Positions 1 to 9,549 of a stretch of DNA of 64,000 bases are shown piece by piece. Below the pieces are notes generated by a model. The model ran no database searches. It saw only the letters and a program-made list of their open reading frames with translations, and had not been told where the DNA came from. Made by a program: the position numbers and the translations under genes. The DNA comes from Mesorhizobium comanense. Its GTDB lineage: Bacteria > Pseudomonadota > Alphaproteobacteria > Rhizobiales > Rhizobiaceae. Location of the stretch: assembly GCF_005503535.1 (NCBI RefSeq), contig NZ_SCNN01000002.1, positions 310,001-374,000 of the forward strand, read 5' to 3'. Each line of letters opens with the position of its first letter. The first letter of the stretch is position 1.

Positions 1-2
1 AT

Positions 3-770
3 ACCGAGATCATGCCCCGCTTTCGCCGGCTGGGCGATGGCGACATCAGACAGAAAACCTCGGCCGCCGACCTGGTGACGGAAGCGGACGTCAACGCCGA
101 GCGGCTGATCACCGCCAGGCTACGTCAGCGTTATCCCTCGGCCATGGTCGTGGGCGAGGAAGCCTGTTCCGACAATCCGGCACTGCTCGATGGCCTGGGC
201 GACGCCGATCTTGCTTTCGTCATCGATCCGGTCGACGGCACCTTCAATTTCGCCTCCGGCGTGCCGCTGTTCGGCGTCATGCTCGGCGTGGTGGTCAAGG
301 GCGAGACGGTTGCCGGCATCATCCATGATCCCGTGGGCAAGGATTGGCTGATTGGCGCCAAGGGCGCCGGCAGCCACATCCGCCATGCACATGGCGCCAT
401 CGAGAAGGTGAAGGTCGCCGCGCCGGCGCCGATCTCGCAGATGACGGGCGCCGTCTCCTGGCAATACATGGCCGAGCCCGACCGCACCCGCCTGGCCTGC
501 AACCAGACCAAGACGCTGTCGCAGTTCAACTACCGCTGTGCCGCCCACGAATACAGGTTGCTTGCCAGCGGCCATGGCCATTTCGTCGTCTACAACAAGC
601 TCATGCCCTGGGATCATCTCGCCGGCGCGCTGATCCATGCCGAGGCCGGCGGTCATGCGGCGCGCTTCGACGGCAGCGCCTATCTGCCCTCGCATGTCGG
701 CGGTGGCCTGCTGGTGGCGCCCGACAAGGAGAGCTGGCTGGAGCTGCGTCGCGAGCTGTGGGCGGAATAG
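3..770 (+). CDS. Inositol monophosphatase family protein (5' end probably outside the window)
   Basis: Probable Mg2+-dependent phosphatase of the inositol monophosphatase superfamily. Counting from the ATG at 12, the metal site is visible as GEE at residues 48-50, DPVDGTFNF at 72-80 and WDHLAGALI from 200, followed by EAGG. The frame is open to the left window edge (T-E-I before that ATG). Family members are normally slightly longer at the N terminus, so the gene most likely starts upstream. The substrate (inositol-1-phosphate, 3'-phosphoadenosine 5'-phosphate, or histidinol phosphate) cannot be told from these motifs. It converges on the MFS gene that follows. Confidence 0.85.
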   Translation, partial: TEIMPRFRRLGDGDIRQKTSAADLVTEADVNAERLITARLRQRYPSAMVVGEEACSDNPALLDGLGDADLAFVIDPVDGTFNFASGVPLFGVMLGVVVKGETVAGIIHDPVGKDWLIGAKGAGSHIRHAHGAIEKVKVAAPAPISQMTGAVSWQYMAEPDRTRLACNQTKTLSQFNYRCAAHEYRLLASGHGHFVVYNKLMPWDHLAGALIHAEAGGHAARFDGSAYLPSHVGGGLLVAPDKESWLELRRELWAE

Positions 771-785
771 GCCCGACGGCGAAGC

Positions 786-2072
786 TCAATGCAGGTCGGT
801 GACATGCCCTGATACGGGTGGGTTGTGCGGCTGGAACATCTTGCCCCGCTCGGCAATAAGGATCATCAGCAGCGCCGCAACCGAGACGCTGCAGAAGCCC
901 GCGGCAAGCGGTGTCACGGTGCCGTTGAAGGCCTGGCCGATCAGCGCGCCGATGATGGCACCGAGGAAGGTCTGCATGAAGCCCAGTATGGATGCGGCCG
1001 TGCCGGCGAGCTCACCGAGAGGCTCCATGGCGAGCGCATTGAAATTCGCGCCCAGGCCGCCGAACGGCAACATCGCGCCGGCAAAGAAGGTGATGAACAG
1101 CCAGAGTGGCATCTTCATTTCGAGCGAGACCACCAGCCAGGCAAGGCTGATGCAGAGGAACACGAGCAGCGCGCCCTGTGACAGGCGGCGCATGCCGATC
1201 CGTCCGACCAGCCGCGAATTGAGGTAGTTCGAGAAGGCGAGCACACCGGCGACGCCGGCGAAGATGACGGGGAACAGTTCGCCGACATGGAAGATGTCGA
1301 CATAGATCTGCTGTGCCGAACTGATGAAGCCGAACATCGCCGCGAAGATGAATGTGCTGGCAAAGGCATAGCAAAGCGTGAGGCGATTGGTGAGCACGAT
1401 GCGAAAGCCCTCGACGACAGAGGCTACCGTCAGCGGCCGGCGATATTCCGGATGCAGCGTCTCCGGCAGGCGCAGCAGCGACCAGGCCGATATGACAAGC
1501 GCGCCGACGGCCATGGCCACGAAGATCCAGTGCCAGCTGGCAAACAGCATGATGAGCTGGCCGATGCCAGGCGCCACGACCGGGATCGCCATGAAGACCA
1601 TGAAGATCAGCGACATGACCTCGGCCATGCGTCGCCCTTCGAATGTGTCACGCACGATCGAGACGGCGATGACGCGTGTCGCGGCGGCGCCGAAACCCTG
1701 GACGAGCCGGCAGGTGAGCAGGATCGCGAAACTCGGCGCAATGGCGGCGGCTGCCGCGGCGGCGACATAGACGATCAGGCCGAAGACCAGCGGCGCACGA
1801 CGCCCGAACCGGTCCGAGATCGGCCCGAAGAAAAGCTGCCCTCCGCCGAAACCGAGCATATAGGCGGTGATGACATACTGGCGGTGGTTTTCGCTCTCGA
1901 CGCCGAGCGAGGCGCCGATTTGCTGCAGCGCCGGCAGCATGATGTCGATAGCCAGCGAATTCAGCGCCATCAGCGCCGCGCAGAGCGCGATGAATTCCCA
2001 GCGCGGAATGGGCAGTTTGCTTGCCTGGGGCAGGGCGCTCGCCCGTTGCTGCGCTGTCGATTGCTGGTCCAC
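786..2072 (-). CDS. MFS multidrug efflux transporter, Bcr/CflA type
   Basis: A 428-residue inner-membrane transporter with the hydrophobic pattern of 12 helices and the MFS loop signature DRFGRRAPL after helix 2. The short cytosolic N terminus, length and overall sequence look like the Bcr/CflA drug:H+ antiporter subfamily. Substrate is unknown; the family exports bicyclomycin, sulfonamides and other compounds. It stands alone, separated from the upstream grxD by a strong terminator at 2095-2120, so it should have its own promoter in the short gap. Confidence 0.85.
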   Translation of the reverse strand: MDQQSTAQQRASALPQASKLPIPRWEFIALCAALMALNSLAIDIMLPALQQIGASLGVESENHRQYVITAYMLGFGGGQLFFGPISDRFGRRAPLVFGLIVYVAAAAAAAIAPSFAILLTCRLVQGFGAAATRVIAVSIVRDTFEGRRMAEVMSLIFMVFMAIPVVAPGIGQLIMLFASWHWIFVAMAVGALVISAWSLLRLPETLHPEYRRPLTVASVVEGFRIVLTNRLTLCYAFASTFIFAAMFGFISSAQQIYVDIFHVGELFPVIFAGVAGVLAFSNYLNSRLVGRIGMRRLSQGALLVFLCISLAWLVVSLEMKMPLWLFITFFAGAMLPFGGLGANFNALAMEPLGELAGTAASILGFMQTFLGAIIGALIGQAFNGTVTPLAAGFCSVSVAALLMILIAERGKMFQPHNPPVSGHVTDLH

Positions 2073-2094
2073 GGCAAGTCCGATCTCTCAAACG

Positions 2095-2120
2095 AAAATG
2101 CGCCGGCGGGCCGGCGCATT
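2095..2120 (-). terminator. Rho-independent terminator after grxD
   Basis: A perfect 11-bp inverted repeat (AATGCGCCGGC at 2097-2107 and its complement at 2110-2120). Read on the minus strand it is followed by a T-rich tract (TTTTCGTTT). It lies downstream of grxD and just upstream of the MFS gene, so it should end grxD transcription. A second small palindrome (GTCCCG-TAT-CGGGAC) is next to it at about 2132-2146. Confidence 0.7.
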
Positions 2121-2213
2121 GGCTCGTCTCGGTCCCGTATCGGGACATGAATTGCCGAGGTGGGGCGGCCTCGGATGCTCAGGGCATGCGCTCAGCGCGT
2201 GCCCAATCTTAAA

Positions 2214-2549
2214 TCAGGCAGCGCCTTTGACGCCGACGCCCTTCTCGACCAGGAAGTCCTGCAATTCGCCGGCCTGGAACATTTCGCGCACGATGTCACA
2301 GCCGCCGACGAATTCGCCCTTGACGTAGAGCTGCGGGATGGTCGGCCAGTTGGAATAGTCCTTGATGCCCTGGCGCAGTTCAGCCGAATCCAGAACGTTC
2401 ACGCCTTTGTAGTCGGCGCCGATATAGTCGAGAATCTGGACGACCTGGCCGGAAAAGCCGCACTGCGGGAAGCCGGGCGTGCCCTTCATGAAAAGGACGA
2501 CGTCGTTGCTCTTCACTTCATTGTCGATGTAGTCGTTGATGCCGCTCAT
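2214..2549 (-). CDS. grxD: Monothiol glutaredoxin, Grx4 family
   Basis: A 111-residue CGFS-type glutaredoxin. The active-site CGFS is at residues 30-33, after KGTPGFPQ, and the glutathione-binding WPTIPQLYV and GGCDI segments follow. This family carries a glutathione-ligated [2Fe-2S] cluster and works in Fe-S delivery and iron sensing, usually with a BolA partner. The bolA gene lies 198 bp upstream in the same orientation. The ATG at 2549 is chosen because AAAGGA sits about 8 nt before it; the frame extends further upstream but without family similarity. Confidence 0.95.
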   Translation of the reverse strand: MSGINDYIDNEVKSNDVVLFMKGTPGFPQCGFSGQVVQILDYIGADYKGVNVLDSAELRQGIKDYSNWPTIPQLYVKGEFVGGCDIVREMFQAGELQDFLVEKGVGVKGAA

Positions 2550-2747
2550 GGACGATCCTTTCACGCCTGTGGGAGTCAGGCTCGAAGCATGTCTTTCAGA
2601 TAAACCCATAGGTTGCCCGAAACAAGACATTAGCCGCGCCAGCGCCCAAATGGCGCAAACAATGGGCCGGTTTGGGCCAAGCGAGCCAATCGTGCAATCC
2701 TTGCTGTCCGCTGCGGCGGGCCACGCGCCCCATGGGCGTGGAAATGC

Positions 2748-2981
2748 CTAGTCCGGAACGCTGGTCTGCAGCGCCAGCGCGTGCAACACGCCGCCCATAT
2801 TACCCTTCAGCGCGTCATAGACCATCTGGTGCTGCTGGACGCGGCTTTTTCCACGAAAGCTCTCGGCCACCACTTCCGCCGCGTAATGGTCGCCATCGCC
2901 GGCGAGGTCGCGGATCGTCACCCGTGCATCCGGAATGCCGTCCTTGATCAGTTTCTCGATGTCGCGGGCGTCCATTGCCAT
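2748..2981 (-). CDS. bolA: BolA family protein
   Basis: A 77-residue protein of the BolA/IbaG family. The diagnostic stretch FRGKSRVQQHQMVYDAL carries the conserved His, and a second conserved His lies in the C-terminal HALAL. BolA proteins form [2Fe-2S]-bridged heterodimers with CGFS glutaredoxins, and grxD is the next gene downstream on the same strand. This supports a joint role in iron-sulfur trafficking or iron regulation. The short length and missing long C-terminal tail fit the BolA2/IbaG type better than E. coli BolA. Confidence 0.92.
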   Translation of the reverse strand: MAMDARDIEKLIKDGIPDARVTIRDLAGDGDHYAAEVVAESFRGKSRVQQHQMVYDALKGNMGGVLHALALQTSVPD

Positions 2982-3102
2982 TCTGTAATTCCTGTGTCGG
3001 GCGGGCGGCGTCGCTGCGGCCCGTGCGATGAGAGTCGGGTAAGCCTAGAGCCTTTCCCGCTCGGATTGAAGCGGTTCCGTCCGGCCCGGTCCGATTTGAG
3101 GG

Positions 3103-3618
3103 TCAGATGCTGGCGTCGCCCTGGTCCTGCATCGGATCATCCTCGCGCGTCGAAAAGGCGTGGCCAAGGCTGAAGACCAGTACATAAAGCGGAATGTTGA
3201 GCGCCAGATTGACGATCGGCAGATAGCTCGTCATCTCCCAGGCGGATGAGAAGAATGGTTGGCCATAGCCATCGCAGATAAGCGAGGAACCATATTCCCA
3301 CAGCGCGCCCACGACAGCCGCGGCGAGGAAAAGCTTGATGCAGGTGACGATCCGCTTCGCGCGCGCCGGTTCCGGCAGAATTCGGCTCCAAAGCACCAGG
3401 CAGATGATCGGAATGGCATAGATGAGGTTCTGCAGGGCGAGCATCGGCAGCGTGGCGTTTGCCATGGCCAGGAACTGCTCCCGTCTTTCGAGAAGCGGGC
3501 AAACCTGGCTCGACGTCGTCGACAGCAAGAAGAAGACGAACGGGCCCAGGCACCAGAAGAAGAAGAACGACGGCCAGAAAACAACTGCGAGCAGCGCCCG
3601 GACGGCCAGTGCGTTCAA
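3103..3618 (-). CDS. Hypothetical multi-pass membrane protein
   Basis: A 171-residue protein with about four hydrophobic segments: an aromatic-rich N-terminal one ([19 protein letters not shown]), then around residues 60-80, 90-110 and 135-155. It has an acidic, charged C terminus. The start is a TTG overlapping the purL stop as TTGA, which implies translational coupling to purL. I recognise no family. A role linked to purine synthesis is not suggested by anything except position. Confidence 0.6.
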   Translation of the reverse strand: MNALAVRALLAVVFWPSFFFFWCLGPFVFFLLSTTSSQVCPLLERREQFLAMANATLPMLALQNLIYAIPIICLVLWSRILPEPARAKRIVTCIKLFLAAAVVGALWEYGSSLICDGYGQPFFSSAWEMTSYLPIVNLALNIPLYVLVFSLGHAFSTREDDPMQDQGDASI

Positions 3619-5846
3619 TTGGCCTGATCCATGAAGCGGGGGAACCAGCCTTCATGCGCGGCGGTCAGGTCGCTGACCGCGATTGCCCTGGCGTCGCCGA
3701 GCTTCAGCGCGTCACCACCGGTCGAGCCGATCCACGGCGCGAAAATGCCGAGTTCGCCCTGCTGCTTGCGGATGGCGTCCCATTCCTGACCATGGGGGTC
3801 AATGGAAAGCGTCAAGAGGTAACGGCCCTGGTCCTCGCCGAACCAGACGGGGATCGGATCGGTGCCGACAAGTCCGGGAACGGTCGCGCCGATGCCGGAC
3901 GCCATCGCCATTTCGGCCAGGGCGACAGCGATGCCGCCGTCTGAAACGTCGTGCGCCGCCGTGACGATGCCGGAAGCGATCAGCGAGCGCACATGGTCGC
4001 CGACGCGTTTCTCATGCTCCAGGTCGACGGGCGGCGGAGGGCCGTCGGTGCGGCCATGGACGTCGCGCATATAGACCGACTGGCCAAGATGCGTTCCCCA
4101 GGCGGCGGGCGCCCCCACCAGCAGGATCATCTGGCCCTCGGCGGCGAAACCGATACGCACCATCTTCGACCAGTCCGGTATCAGGCCGACGCCGCCTATG
4201 GTCGGCGTCGGCAGGATGCCTTGGCCGTTGGTCTCATTGTAGAGCGAGACATTGCCCGACACGATCGGGAAGCCGAGCGCGCGGCAGGCATCGCCGATGC
4301 CTTTCACCGCACCGACCAGCTGACCCATGATTTCGGGGCGCTCGGGATTGCCGAAATTGAGGTTGTCGGTGGCGGCCAGCGGCAGGGCGCCGGTGGCGGT
4401 CAGGTTGCGCCAGCATTCGGCGACGGCCTGCTTGCCGCCCTCATAGGGATCGGCCTCGCAGTAGCGCGGCGTCACATCGGATGAGAAGGCCAGCGCCTTG
4501 GAGGCATGGCCCTCGACCCGCACGACGCCGGCGTCGCCACCGGGAAGTTGCAGCGAATTGCCCTGGATCAGCGTGTCATACTGCTCCCATACCCAGCGGC
4601 GCGAGGACAGATCGGGTCCGCCGAGCAGCTTCAGCAGCGCATCGGCGACATCCGCATGCGGGACGTCGTTGGCGGCCAGCGGCGCCGGCTTCTTGGGCTC
4701 GATCCAGGGACGGTCGTATTCCGGGGCCTTGTCGCCGAGATCCTTGATCGGCAGGTCGGCGACCTGATCGCCCTGATGCAGGACACGGAAGCGCAAATCG
4801 TCGGTGGTCTTGCCGACGATGGCGAAGTCGAGCCCCCATTTGTGGAAGATCGCCTCGGCCTCCTTCTCTTTCTCGGGGCGCAGCACCATCAGCATGCGCT
4901 CCTGGCTTTCCGAAAGCATCATCTCATAGGCGCTCATGCGCTCCTCGCGCACCGGCACCTTGTCGAGATCGAGCTCGATGCCGAGGTCGCCCTTGGCGCC
5001 CATCTCGACTGCCGAACAGGTGAGGCCGGCCGCGCCCATGTCCTGGATGGCGATGACCGCGCCCGAGGCCATCAGCTCCAGGCAGGCTTCCAGCAGGCAC
5101 TTTTCGGTGAAGGGGTCGCCGACCTGAACGGTCGGGCGCTTCTCGTCGATCTTGTCGTCGAATTCGGCCGACGCCATGGTGGCGCCGCCGACACCGTCGC
5201 GGCCTGTCTTGGCGCCGAGATAGACGACCGGCAGGCCGACGCCCTTGGCTTCCGACAGGAAGATCGCATCGGTCTTGGCCAGGCCAGCCGCGAAGGCGTT
5301 GACCAGGATGTTACCGTTGTAGCGGGCGTCGAAATTGACCTCGCCGCCGACCGTCGGCACGCCGAAAGCATTGCCATAGCCGCCGACGCCAGAAACCACG
5401 CCTGCCACGAGATGCCTGGTCTTGGGATGGTCCGGTGCACCGAAGCGCAGCGCGTTCATCGCCGCGATCGGCCGCGCACCCATGGTGAAGACGTCGCGCA
5501 GGATGCCGCCGACACCGGTCGCGGCACCCTGGTAGGGCTCGATGAAGGAGGGATGGTTGTGGCTTTCCATCTTGAAGACGACGCAGTCGCCGTCGCCAAT
5601 GTCGACCACGCCTGCATTCTCGCCCGGTCCCTGGATGACCTGCGGACCCGTGGTGGGCAGCGTGCGCAGCCATTTCTTCGAGGATTTGTAGGAGCAGTGT
5701 TCGTTCCACATCGCCGAAAAAATGCCGAGTTCGGTGAAGCTCGGCTCGCGCCCGACCAGATCGAGGATGCGCTGATACTCGTCGGGCTTCAGCCCGTGGG
5801 CGGCAATGAGCTCTGATGTGATCGGCATGGAATTGGAAATGGTCAT
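3615..5846 (-). CDS. purL: Phosphoribosylformylglycinamidine synthase subunit PurL
   Basis: A 743-residue small-type PurL. It is the ATP-dependent synthetase subunit that, with PurQ (glutaminase) and PurS, converts FGAR to FGAM in step 4 of de novo purine synthesis. Family landmarks include [19 protein letters not shown] near the N terminus, the SHNHPS motif, the DMGAAG segment and the DVSDGG motif in the second half. The ATG at 5846 gives the usual N terminus ([14 protein letters not shown]); the frame runs 25 codons further upstream without similarity. Its partners purS and purQ lie about 4-5 kb away on the same strand, not adjacent. Confidence 0.97.
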   Translation of the reverse strand: MTISNSMPITSELIAAHGLKPDEYQRILDLVGREPSFTELGIFSAMWNEHCSYKSSKKWLRTLPTTGPQVIQGPGENAGVVDIGDGDCVVFKMESHNHPSFIEPYQGAATGVGGILRDVFTMGARPIAAMNALRFGAPDHPKTRHLVAGVVSGVGGYGNAFGVPTVGGEVNFDARYNGNILVNAFAAGLAKTDAIFLSEAKGVGLPVVYLGAKTGRDGVGGATMASAEFDDKIDEKRPTVQVGDPFTEKCLLEACLELMASGAVIAIQDMGAAGLTCSAVEMGAKGDLGIELDLDKVPVREERMSAYEMMLSESQERMLMVLRPEKEKEAEAIFHKWGLDFAIVGKTTDDLRFRVLHQGDQVADLPIKDLGDKAPEYDRPWIEPKKPAPLAANDVPHADVADALLKLLGGPDLSSRRWVWEQYDTLIQGNSLQLPGGDAGVVRVEGHASKALAFSSDVTPRYCEADPYEGGKQAVAECWRNLTATGALPLAATDNLNFGNPERPEIMGQLVGAVKGIGDACRALGFPIVSGNVSLYNETNGQGILPTPTIGGVGLIPDWSKMVRIGFAAEGQMILLVGAPAAWGTHLGQSVYMRDVHGRTDGPPPPVDLEHEKRVGDHVRSLIASGIVTAAHDVSDGGIAVALAEMAMASGIGATVPGLVGTDPIPVWFGEDQGRYLLTLSIDPHGQEWDAIRKQQGELGIFAPWIGSTGGDALKLGDARAIAVSDLTAAHEGWFPRFMDQAN

Positions 5847-6001
5847 GGGCGGTGATGTATGTCCATGGAAGTGGGGATTTGAGTCCCCTCTTATCGCAAG
5901 CCGACAGGCCGATACACCCATCGATTGACGAAAAACGCAGGAAAACCGGACAAAGCGAGCAGTCGCTCCGGCCAGATCGTCATCCCGCGAACTGATCCGG
6001 T

Positions 6002-7411
6002 TCAGGAAAAACTGTCGTAGCCCGCCCGGCCTTCGTCCAGCAGCCGCCTGATCACCGCTACGCCGCCGGCGATGTCCTCGCGCCGCCTCGGCTGTGAAAC
6101 CCCGAAGCGCACGCCATGGAAAACCCGCTCCGACCGCCCGGCCTTGAACTCGTCCTCGTCGTCGATCAGCACGCCGTGCTCCAGGCAGGCATTCTTGAAC
6201 GTGCCGGAAAGCCAGGGATCGGGCAGGGTTAGCCAGACGAACGGCACCTTGTCATGCGCCTTGAAGCCGAAGCCTGCCAGGCTCTCGCGCACGATGGATA
6301 TGCGGGCGCCGATCTCGGCAATGCTGCGCTTGCGGATATCGCCGGCCTGGCCAGACAGAACCAGCCGCGCATTCACTTCCGCCAGCAGGAACGGCATGCC
6401 GCCGGTCATCATCTTGTGGGCGACGCGGATGCGGTGGCGATAGGCGGGCGGGCAGGAGAGCCAGCCGCCGCGCACCCCGGCGGCGACCGATTTCGAGAGG
6501 CCGCCGGCGACGATGGTGCGCTCCGGCGCGTATTCGGCCAAAAGCGGCGTCGGGTCGTCGGTCAGATGGCCGTAGAGATCATCCTCGATCAGGATGACAT
6601 TGTATTCCCGCGCGACGCGCGCGATCGCTTCGCGACGCGTCGCCGACAAGGTGGCCAGGGTCGGGTTCTGCGCCGTGGGCATCAGAAACATCATCCTGGG
6701 GTGCTTCTGCGCGCAGACACGTTCGAAATCCGTCGGGTCCAGGCCTTCGTCGTCCGACGCCACCAGTGCCGTGCGCCGCCCGATCAGGCCGGCGCTGCGG
6801 GAAATCTGCGAGTAGGTGAGGTGCTCGAAGGCGACGTAGTCGCCGGGCGTCGTAAGGGCAGCGATCGCACCGATGACTGCCGCATGCGTGCCGAGCGTCG
6901 GGACGACCGTATCGGCCGTTGGCCGGAAGGAATTGCGCGACAGCCACCGGGCGCCGGCTTCATGCCAGCGGTCCGGAAAGTCGCGCGTGTAGCTGGAAAT
7001 CTCATGCGGATGATCTTGTGCCGCGCGCGACAGCACGTCGGCTACAATGGCGCCCTGGCCAATATCGGGCGCCGCGGTGCTATCGAACCGCAGCTTGTCC
7101 TTGGGGGCATCCACATAGCGCGTGCCTTCGACACTGACATCGGGCTCTTGCGGCTGGTCACCGTCCGCGCTCTGGCCGAGCACATAGGTTCCCCGTCCGA
7201 CTTCGCCGCTGACGAGACCGCGCTCGCGCAGCAACTGGTAGGCGCGCCCAACCGTGCCGACAGTGGCGCCGATGTCGTAGGCAAGGTCGCGCTGCGGCGG
7301 CAGTTTTACCCCCGCGCCGATCACGCCCCGATCGATATCCGCTTCTATGGAGTCCGCCAGGCGCTGATAGAGCGGCCCGGAGCCCGTGAGATCTGGAATC
7401 CAATTTGTCAT
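6002..7411 (-). CDS. MocR-type regulator: GntR winged helix fused to aminotransferase-like domain
   Basis: A 469-residue MocR-family transcription factor. Residues about 1-75 form a GntR winged helix ([12 protein letters not shown], then [18 protein letters not shown]). A long linker follows, then a fold-type I aminotransferase domain, with the presumed PLP lysine at about residue 307 in [15 protein letters not shown]. Such proteins usually sense PLP or an amino compound and autoregulate. The ATG at 7411 is chosen because the winged helix begins right after it. A promoter and repeated ATTGCACC-like sites lie immediately upstream, shared with the divergent DUF1127 gene. Target genes are unknown. 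Confidence 0.9.
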   Translation of the reverse strand: MTNWIPDLTGSGPLYQRLADSIEADIDRGVIGAGVKLPPQRDLAYDIGATVGTVGRAYQLLRERGLVSGEVGRGTYVLGQSADGDQPQEPDVSVEGTRYVDAPKDKLRFDSTAAPDIGQGAIVADVLSRAAQDHPHEISSYTRDFPDRWHEAGARWLSRNSFRPTADTVVPTLGTHAAVIGAIAALTTPGDYVAFEHLTYSQISRSAGLIGRRTALVASDDEGLDPTDFERVCAQKHPRMMFLMPTAQNPTLATLSATRREAIARVAREYNVILIEDDLYGHLTDDPTPLLAEYAPERTIVAGGLSKSVAAGVRGGWLSCPPAYRHRIRVAHKMMTGGMPFLLAEVNARLVLSGQAGDIRKRSIAEIGARISIVRESLAGFGFKAHDKVPFVWLTLPDPWLSGTFKNACLEHGVLIDDEDEFKAGRSERVFHGVRFGVSQPRRREDIAGGVAVIRRLLDEGRAGYDSFS

Positions 7412-7505
7412 GGTGACAATTTTGTATATTGCACCGTTTTGAGAGTCAATACATATCACGATTGCGCCATGAAAGGGTGCAATTGATCATTTTGGCAGAA
7501 AGAAA
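7412..7505. promoter_or_regulatory. Divergent control region between the MocR gene and the DUF1127 gene
   Basis: On the minus strand a promoter-like pair is visible: TTGACT (7444-7449) and TACAAA (7421-7426) with 17 bp between them. ATTGCACC at 7428-7435 falls inside that spacer. A near copy, ATTGCGCC, is at 7461-7468 in direct orientation, and an exact inverted copy, GGTGCAAT, is at 7476-7483. MocR regulators commonly bind repeated sites in their own promoters, so these are the likely operator. This is inference from pattern. Confidence 0.5.
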
Positions 7506-7757
7506 ATGGATACAATCGCAACAATCCGTCATCCGACAACCGAATTGCTACGCCAGCCGGGCCGCCCGTCGGCGCGGCGAGGTTTCGTCGGCCGCTTTGT
7601 GCAGGTGGTGATATCGCTAGCGAGATGGATCGACCATTTGCTGGAGCGCCGCCGCAGCCGGTTGGCATTGCTCGAGATGACGGATGACCAACTCAAGGAC
7701 ATCGGTATCTCCCGCTGCGACGCGCATCGAGAGGGCATCAAGCCGTTCTGGGAATAA
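7506..7757 (+). CDS. DUF1127 domain protein
   Basis: An 83-residue basic protein whose C-terminal half is the DUF1127 (YjiS-like) domain: LERRRSRLALLEMTDDQLKDIGISRCDAHRE. It is cytosolic, with no signal peptide. Members in rhizobia and Agrobacterium have been linked to phosphate and carbon metabolism and to RNA-related regulation, but the biochemical role here is open. It is divergent from the MocR gene and shares its control region. GAAAGAAAA, a weak ribosome site, precedes the ATG. Confidence 0.85.
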   Translation: MDTIATIRHPTTELLRQPGRPSARRGFVGRFVQVVISLARWIDHLLERRRSRLALLEMTDDQLKDIGISRCDAHREGIKPFWE

Positions 7758-7766
7758 GAACTGCGT

Positions 7767-8408
7767 TTACCCAGCGCCTGCTGTCCTGAGGCGTGCGAGA
7801 GCGTGATCGGCAAGAATCGCGACGACCGATATCACCAGGAACAATAGGGTTATGGCGAGCGCCGCGATGGCGACGCTGCCGATGCCGTTGTGGGCGATAT
7901 CCAGGAAGGGGTAGGGCACTTCGCCCGCCAGCGGCGCCCGCGCCAGAACGTAGGCCAGATAGGCGACGGGATAGAGCACCCACCACGAAATGTCGCTCCA
8001 TCGCGTCCTGCCGTCGGCACCAGATACGAGCCACCACACAACGAAGAGGATGGGCGCCGCGTAGTGCAGCAGCACATCGCATAGCAGGAACAGGCCCTGC
8101 GGCTGCCATAGCCGCGCCAGAACGGTGGCGTAGACGATGGACACCAGCGTGATCGAGACCGCGACCCCTGCACGCATGCGTGATCCCGCGAAGGCCGGCA
8201 ACCACGCATAGCCGGTGGACGACAGAAGCGAGATGTGGACGAGCACCGCGCCGATGTTGGTCAGGATGGTGAAGAAGCTGAAATAGAAGACGACAGAGCC
8301 GAACAGGCCGCGGCCCGCCGCCATCGATGCCGGCATGGTGATCGCGAACTGCAGCACGAGCCCGATCAGGCCAAGGACCAGTCCCGCAATCTGCAGGAGC
8401 CGGCTCAT
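7767..8408 (-). CDS. Pr6Pr family membrane protein
   Basis: A 213-residue integral membrane protein with about six transmembrane segments. The Pr6Pr (FAR-17a/AIG1-like) pattern is visible: FSFFTILTNIGAVLVH in helix 2, then LLHYAAPILFVVWWLV with membrane-embedded His and Pro, and YPVAYLAYVLAR. Function in bacteria is unknown. The ATG at 8408 (MSRLLQIAG) is chosen because the first helix starts directly after it. It lies 7 bp downstream of the lipoprotein gene and probably shares its transcript. Confidence 0.8.
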   Translation of the reverse strand: MSRLLQIAGLVLGLIGLVLQFAITMPASMAAGRGLFGSVVFYFSFFTILTNIGAVLVHISLLSSTGYAWLPAFAGSRMRAGVAVSITLVSIVYATVLARLWQPQGLFLLCDVLLHYAAPILFVVWWLVSGADGRTRWSDISWWVLYPVAYLAYVLARAPLAGEVPYPFLDIAHNGIGSVAIAALAITLLFLVISVVAILADHALARLRTAGAG

Positions 8409-8415
8409 CGCGGGC

Positions 8416-8823
8416 TTACGCGGCGGCCGTGCAGGACGGATTGCCTGCCTGCCAGCGGGCAACGTCGGAGCCGATGCGCGCGCCGAGCGGATCGTTCATC
8501 AGCGGCCCGAACACGTCGACGCGGCTCGAATTGCCTTGTGCCTGCACGACCAGAAGCGGCTTGCCGCCATAGTGCTTGGCCGGCACCAGCAGGAATCGAG
8601 GCGTGCCGCTGAACGAATTCAGTTCGTTCGCCATCTGATACTGCTTGAAGGCCGGGTCCTTGCTGGCGATCCAGCATTTGTGGGCCGCGATCGCAACCTG
8701 TTCCATGGCAAGCAGCGATGCGCTCTTGCCCGAGGGGACAGGCGTGCTCTTCTGGCTCGACTGGCACGACGCCAGCGCCAGGCCTGCCACGGCAACGAAG
8801 GCGATCGTCTTGGCTCTGGTCAA
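8416..8823 (-). CDS. Small lipoprotein of unknown function
   Basis: A 135-residue protein with a lipoprotein signal peptide. A hydrophobic stretch (TIAFVAVAGLALASC) ends in the lipobox LASC with the lipidated Cys at position 20, so the mature protein should be membrane-anchored in the periplasm. I recognise no domain in the remainder; two further cysteines could form a disulfide. The start is a TTG overlapping the stop of the upstream glutathione transferase gene as TTGA, pointing to translational coupling. Confidence 0.75.
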   Translation of the reverse strand: MTRAKTIAFVAVAGLALASCQSSQKSTPVPSGKSASLLAMEQVAIAAHKCWIASKDPAFKQYQMANELNSFSGTPRFLLVPAKHYGGKPLLVVQAQGNSSRVDVFGPLMNDPLGARIGSDVARWQAGNPSCTAAA

Positions 8824-9485
8824 GCTGCACCCATCTCCAGTTCGGACAGAAAGACCTTCAGGCCGTCCGTCATCTCGCCCCAGACCCGGGACAGGGCGGG
8901 ATGCTGCAAGGCGATCTGCTCATAGGCCTCGAATTTCGGGTAGGCGTCGAGCAGGTCGGCGCGGCCGGTCATGGCGCGGAAATTGTTGAAGACGAAACGG
9001 GTCGGCGTCAGCCAGGCATCGGCGAAGCTGATGTCGTTGCCAAGCGCGAAAGGTCCTTGCGCCATGCGCGCCTCGATCGCCGCCAGCCCGTGGTGAAGGC
9101 GGACGAACTGGGCATCGATCTCGGCGGTGTTTCGCTTCTGCACGAAATGCAGCTCGAAGAGCTTCATCGTCGGCGTCAGCACGTCGAGATCGGTGATGCG
9201 CGAGAACATGCGCACCAGGGCGCGGTCCCTGGAATCGGCCGGCAGCAGCGCCGGTTCCGGAAACCGTTCCTCGAGATATTCCGCGATGACGACCGATTCG
9301 ACGATCGTTTCGCCTGAGCCGGTGATCAGCACCGGAATCCGGTTCATGGGCGAGATGGCGCGAAACTGTTCGGGGATCGGAAAGCCCGGCGGCGGCGCGA
9401 TGACCTTGAGCGGCACGTCCTTGATATAGGCCAGCGCCCGCACGATCGACGAGTAGGGCGACAACGGCCGCGAATAGAGTTTCAT
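8820..9485 (-). CDS. Glutathione S-transferase family protein
   Basis: A 221-residue cytosolic GST. The thioredoxin-like N-terminal domain starts MKLYSRPLSPYSSIVR, with Ser/Tyr candidates for glutathione activation. The cis-proline is in the NRIPVL segment and the glutathione-contacting ES is in IVESVVIAEYLEE (about residues 60-75). The helical C-terminal domain contains the conserved SFADAWL Asp. The electrophilic substrate cannot be predicted. It is 64 bp downstream of purQ on the same strand and overlaps the lipoprotein gene. Confidence 0.9.
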   Translation of the reverse strand: MKLYSRPLSPYSSIVRALAYIKDVPLKVIAPPPGFPIPEQFRAISPMNRIPVLITGSGETIVESVVIAEYLEERFPEPALLPADSRDRALVRMFSRITDLDVLTPTMKLFELHFVQKRNTAEIDAQFVRLHHGLAAIEARMAQGPFALGNDISFADAWLTPTRFVFNNFRAMTGRADLLDAYPKFEAYEQIALQHPALSRVWGEMTDGLKVFLSELEMGAA

Positions 9486-9549
9486 GACCGTTTCTCCCCG
9501 GAATTGTTATTTTGATTCACCGCAATTCTTAAGGCTGCGGTTGCAAACT

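Noticed and set aside
4506..5816. A 436-codon open frame on the plus strand opposite purL
   Set aside because: It is the antisense shadow of a clearly coding, GC-rich purL; the translation shows no family features and is dominated by Arg, Gly, Asp and His.
6254..7486. A 410-codon open frame antisense to the MocR gene
   Set aside because: The minus-strand MocR protein has clear winged-helix and PLP motifs; the plus-strand frame has none.
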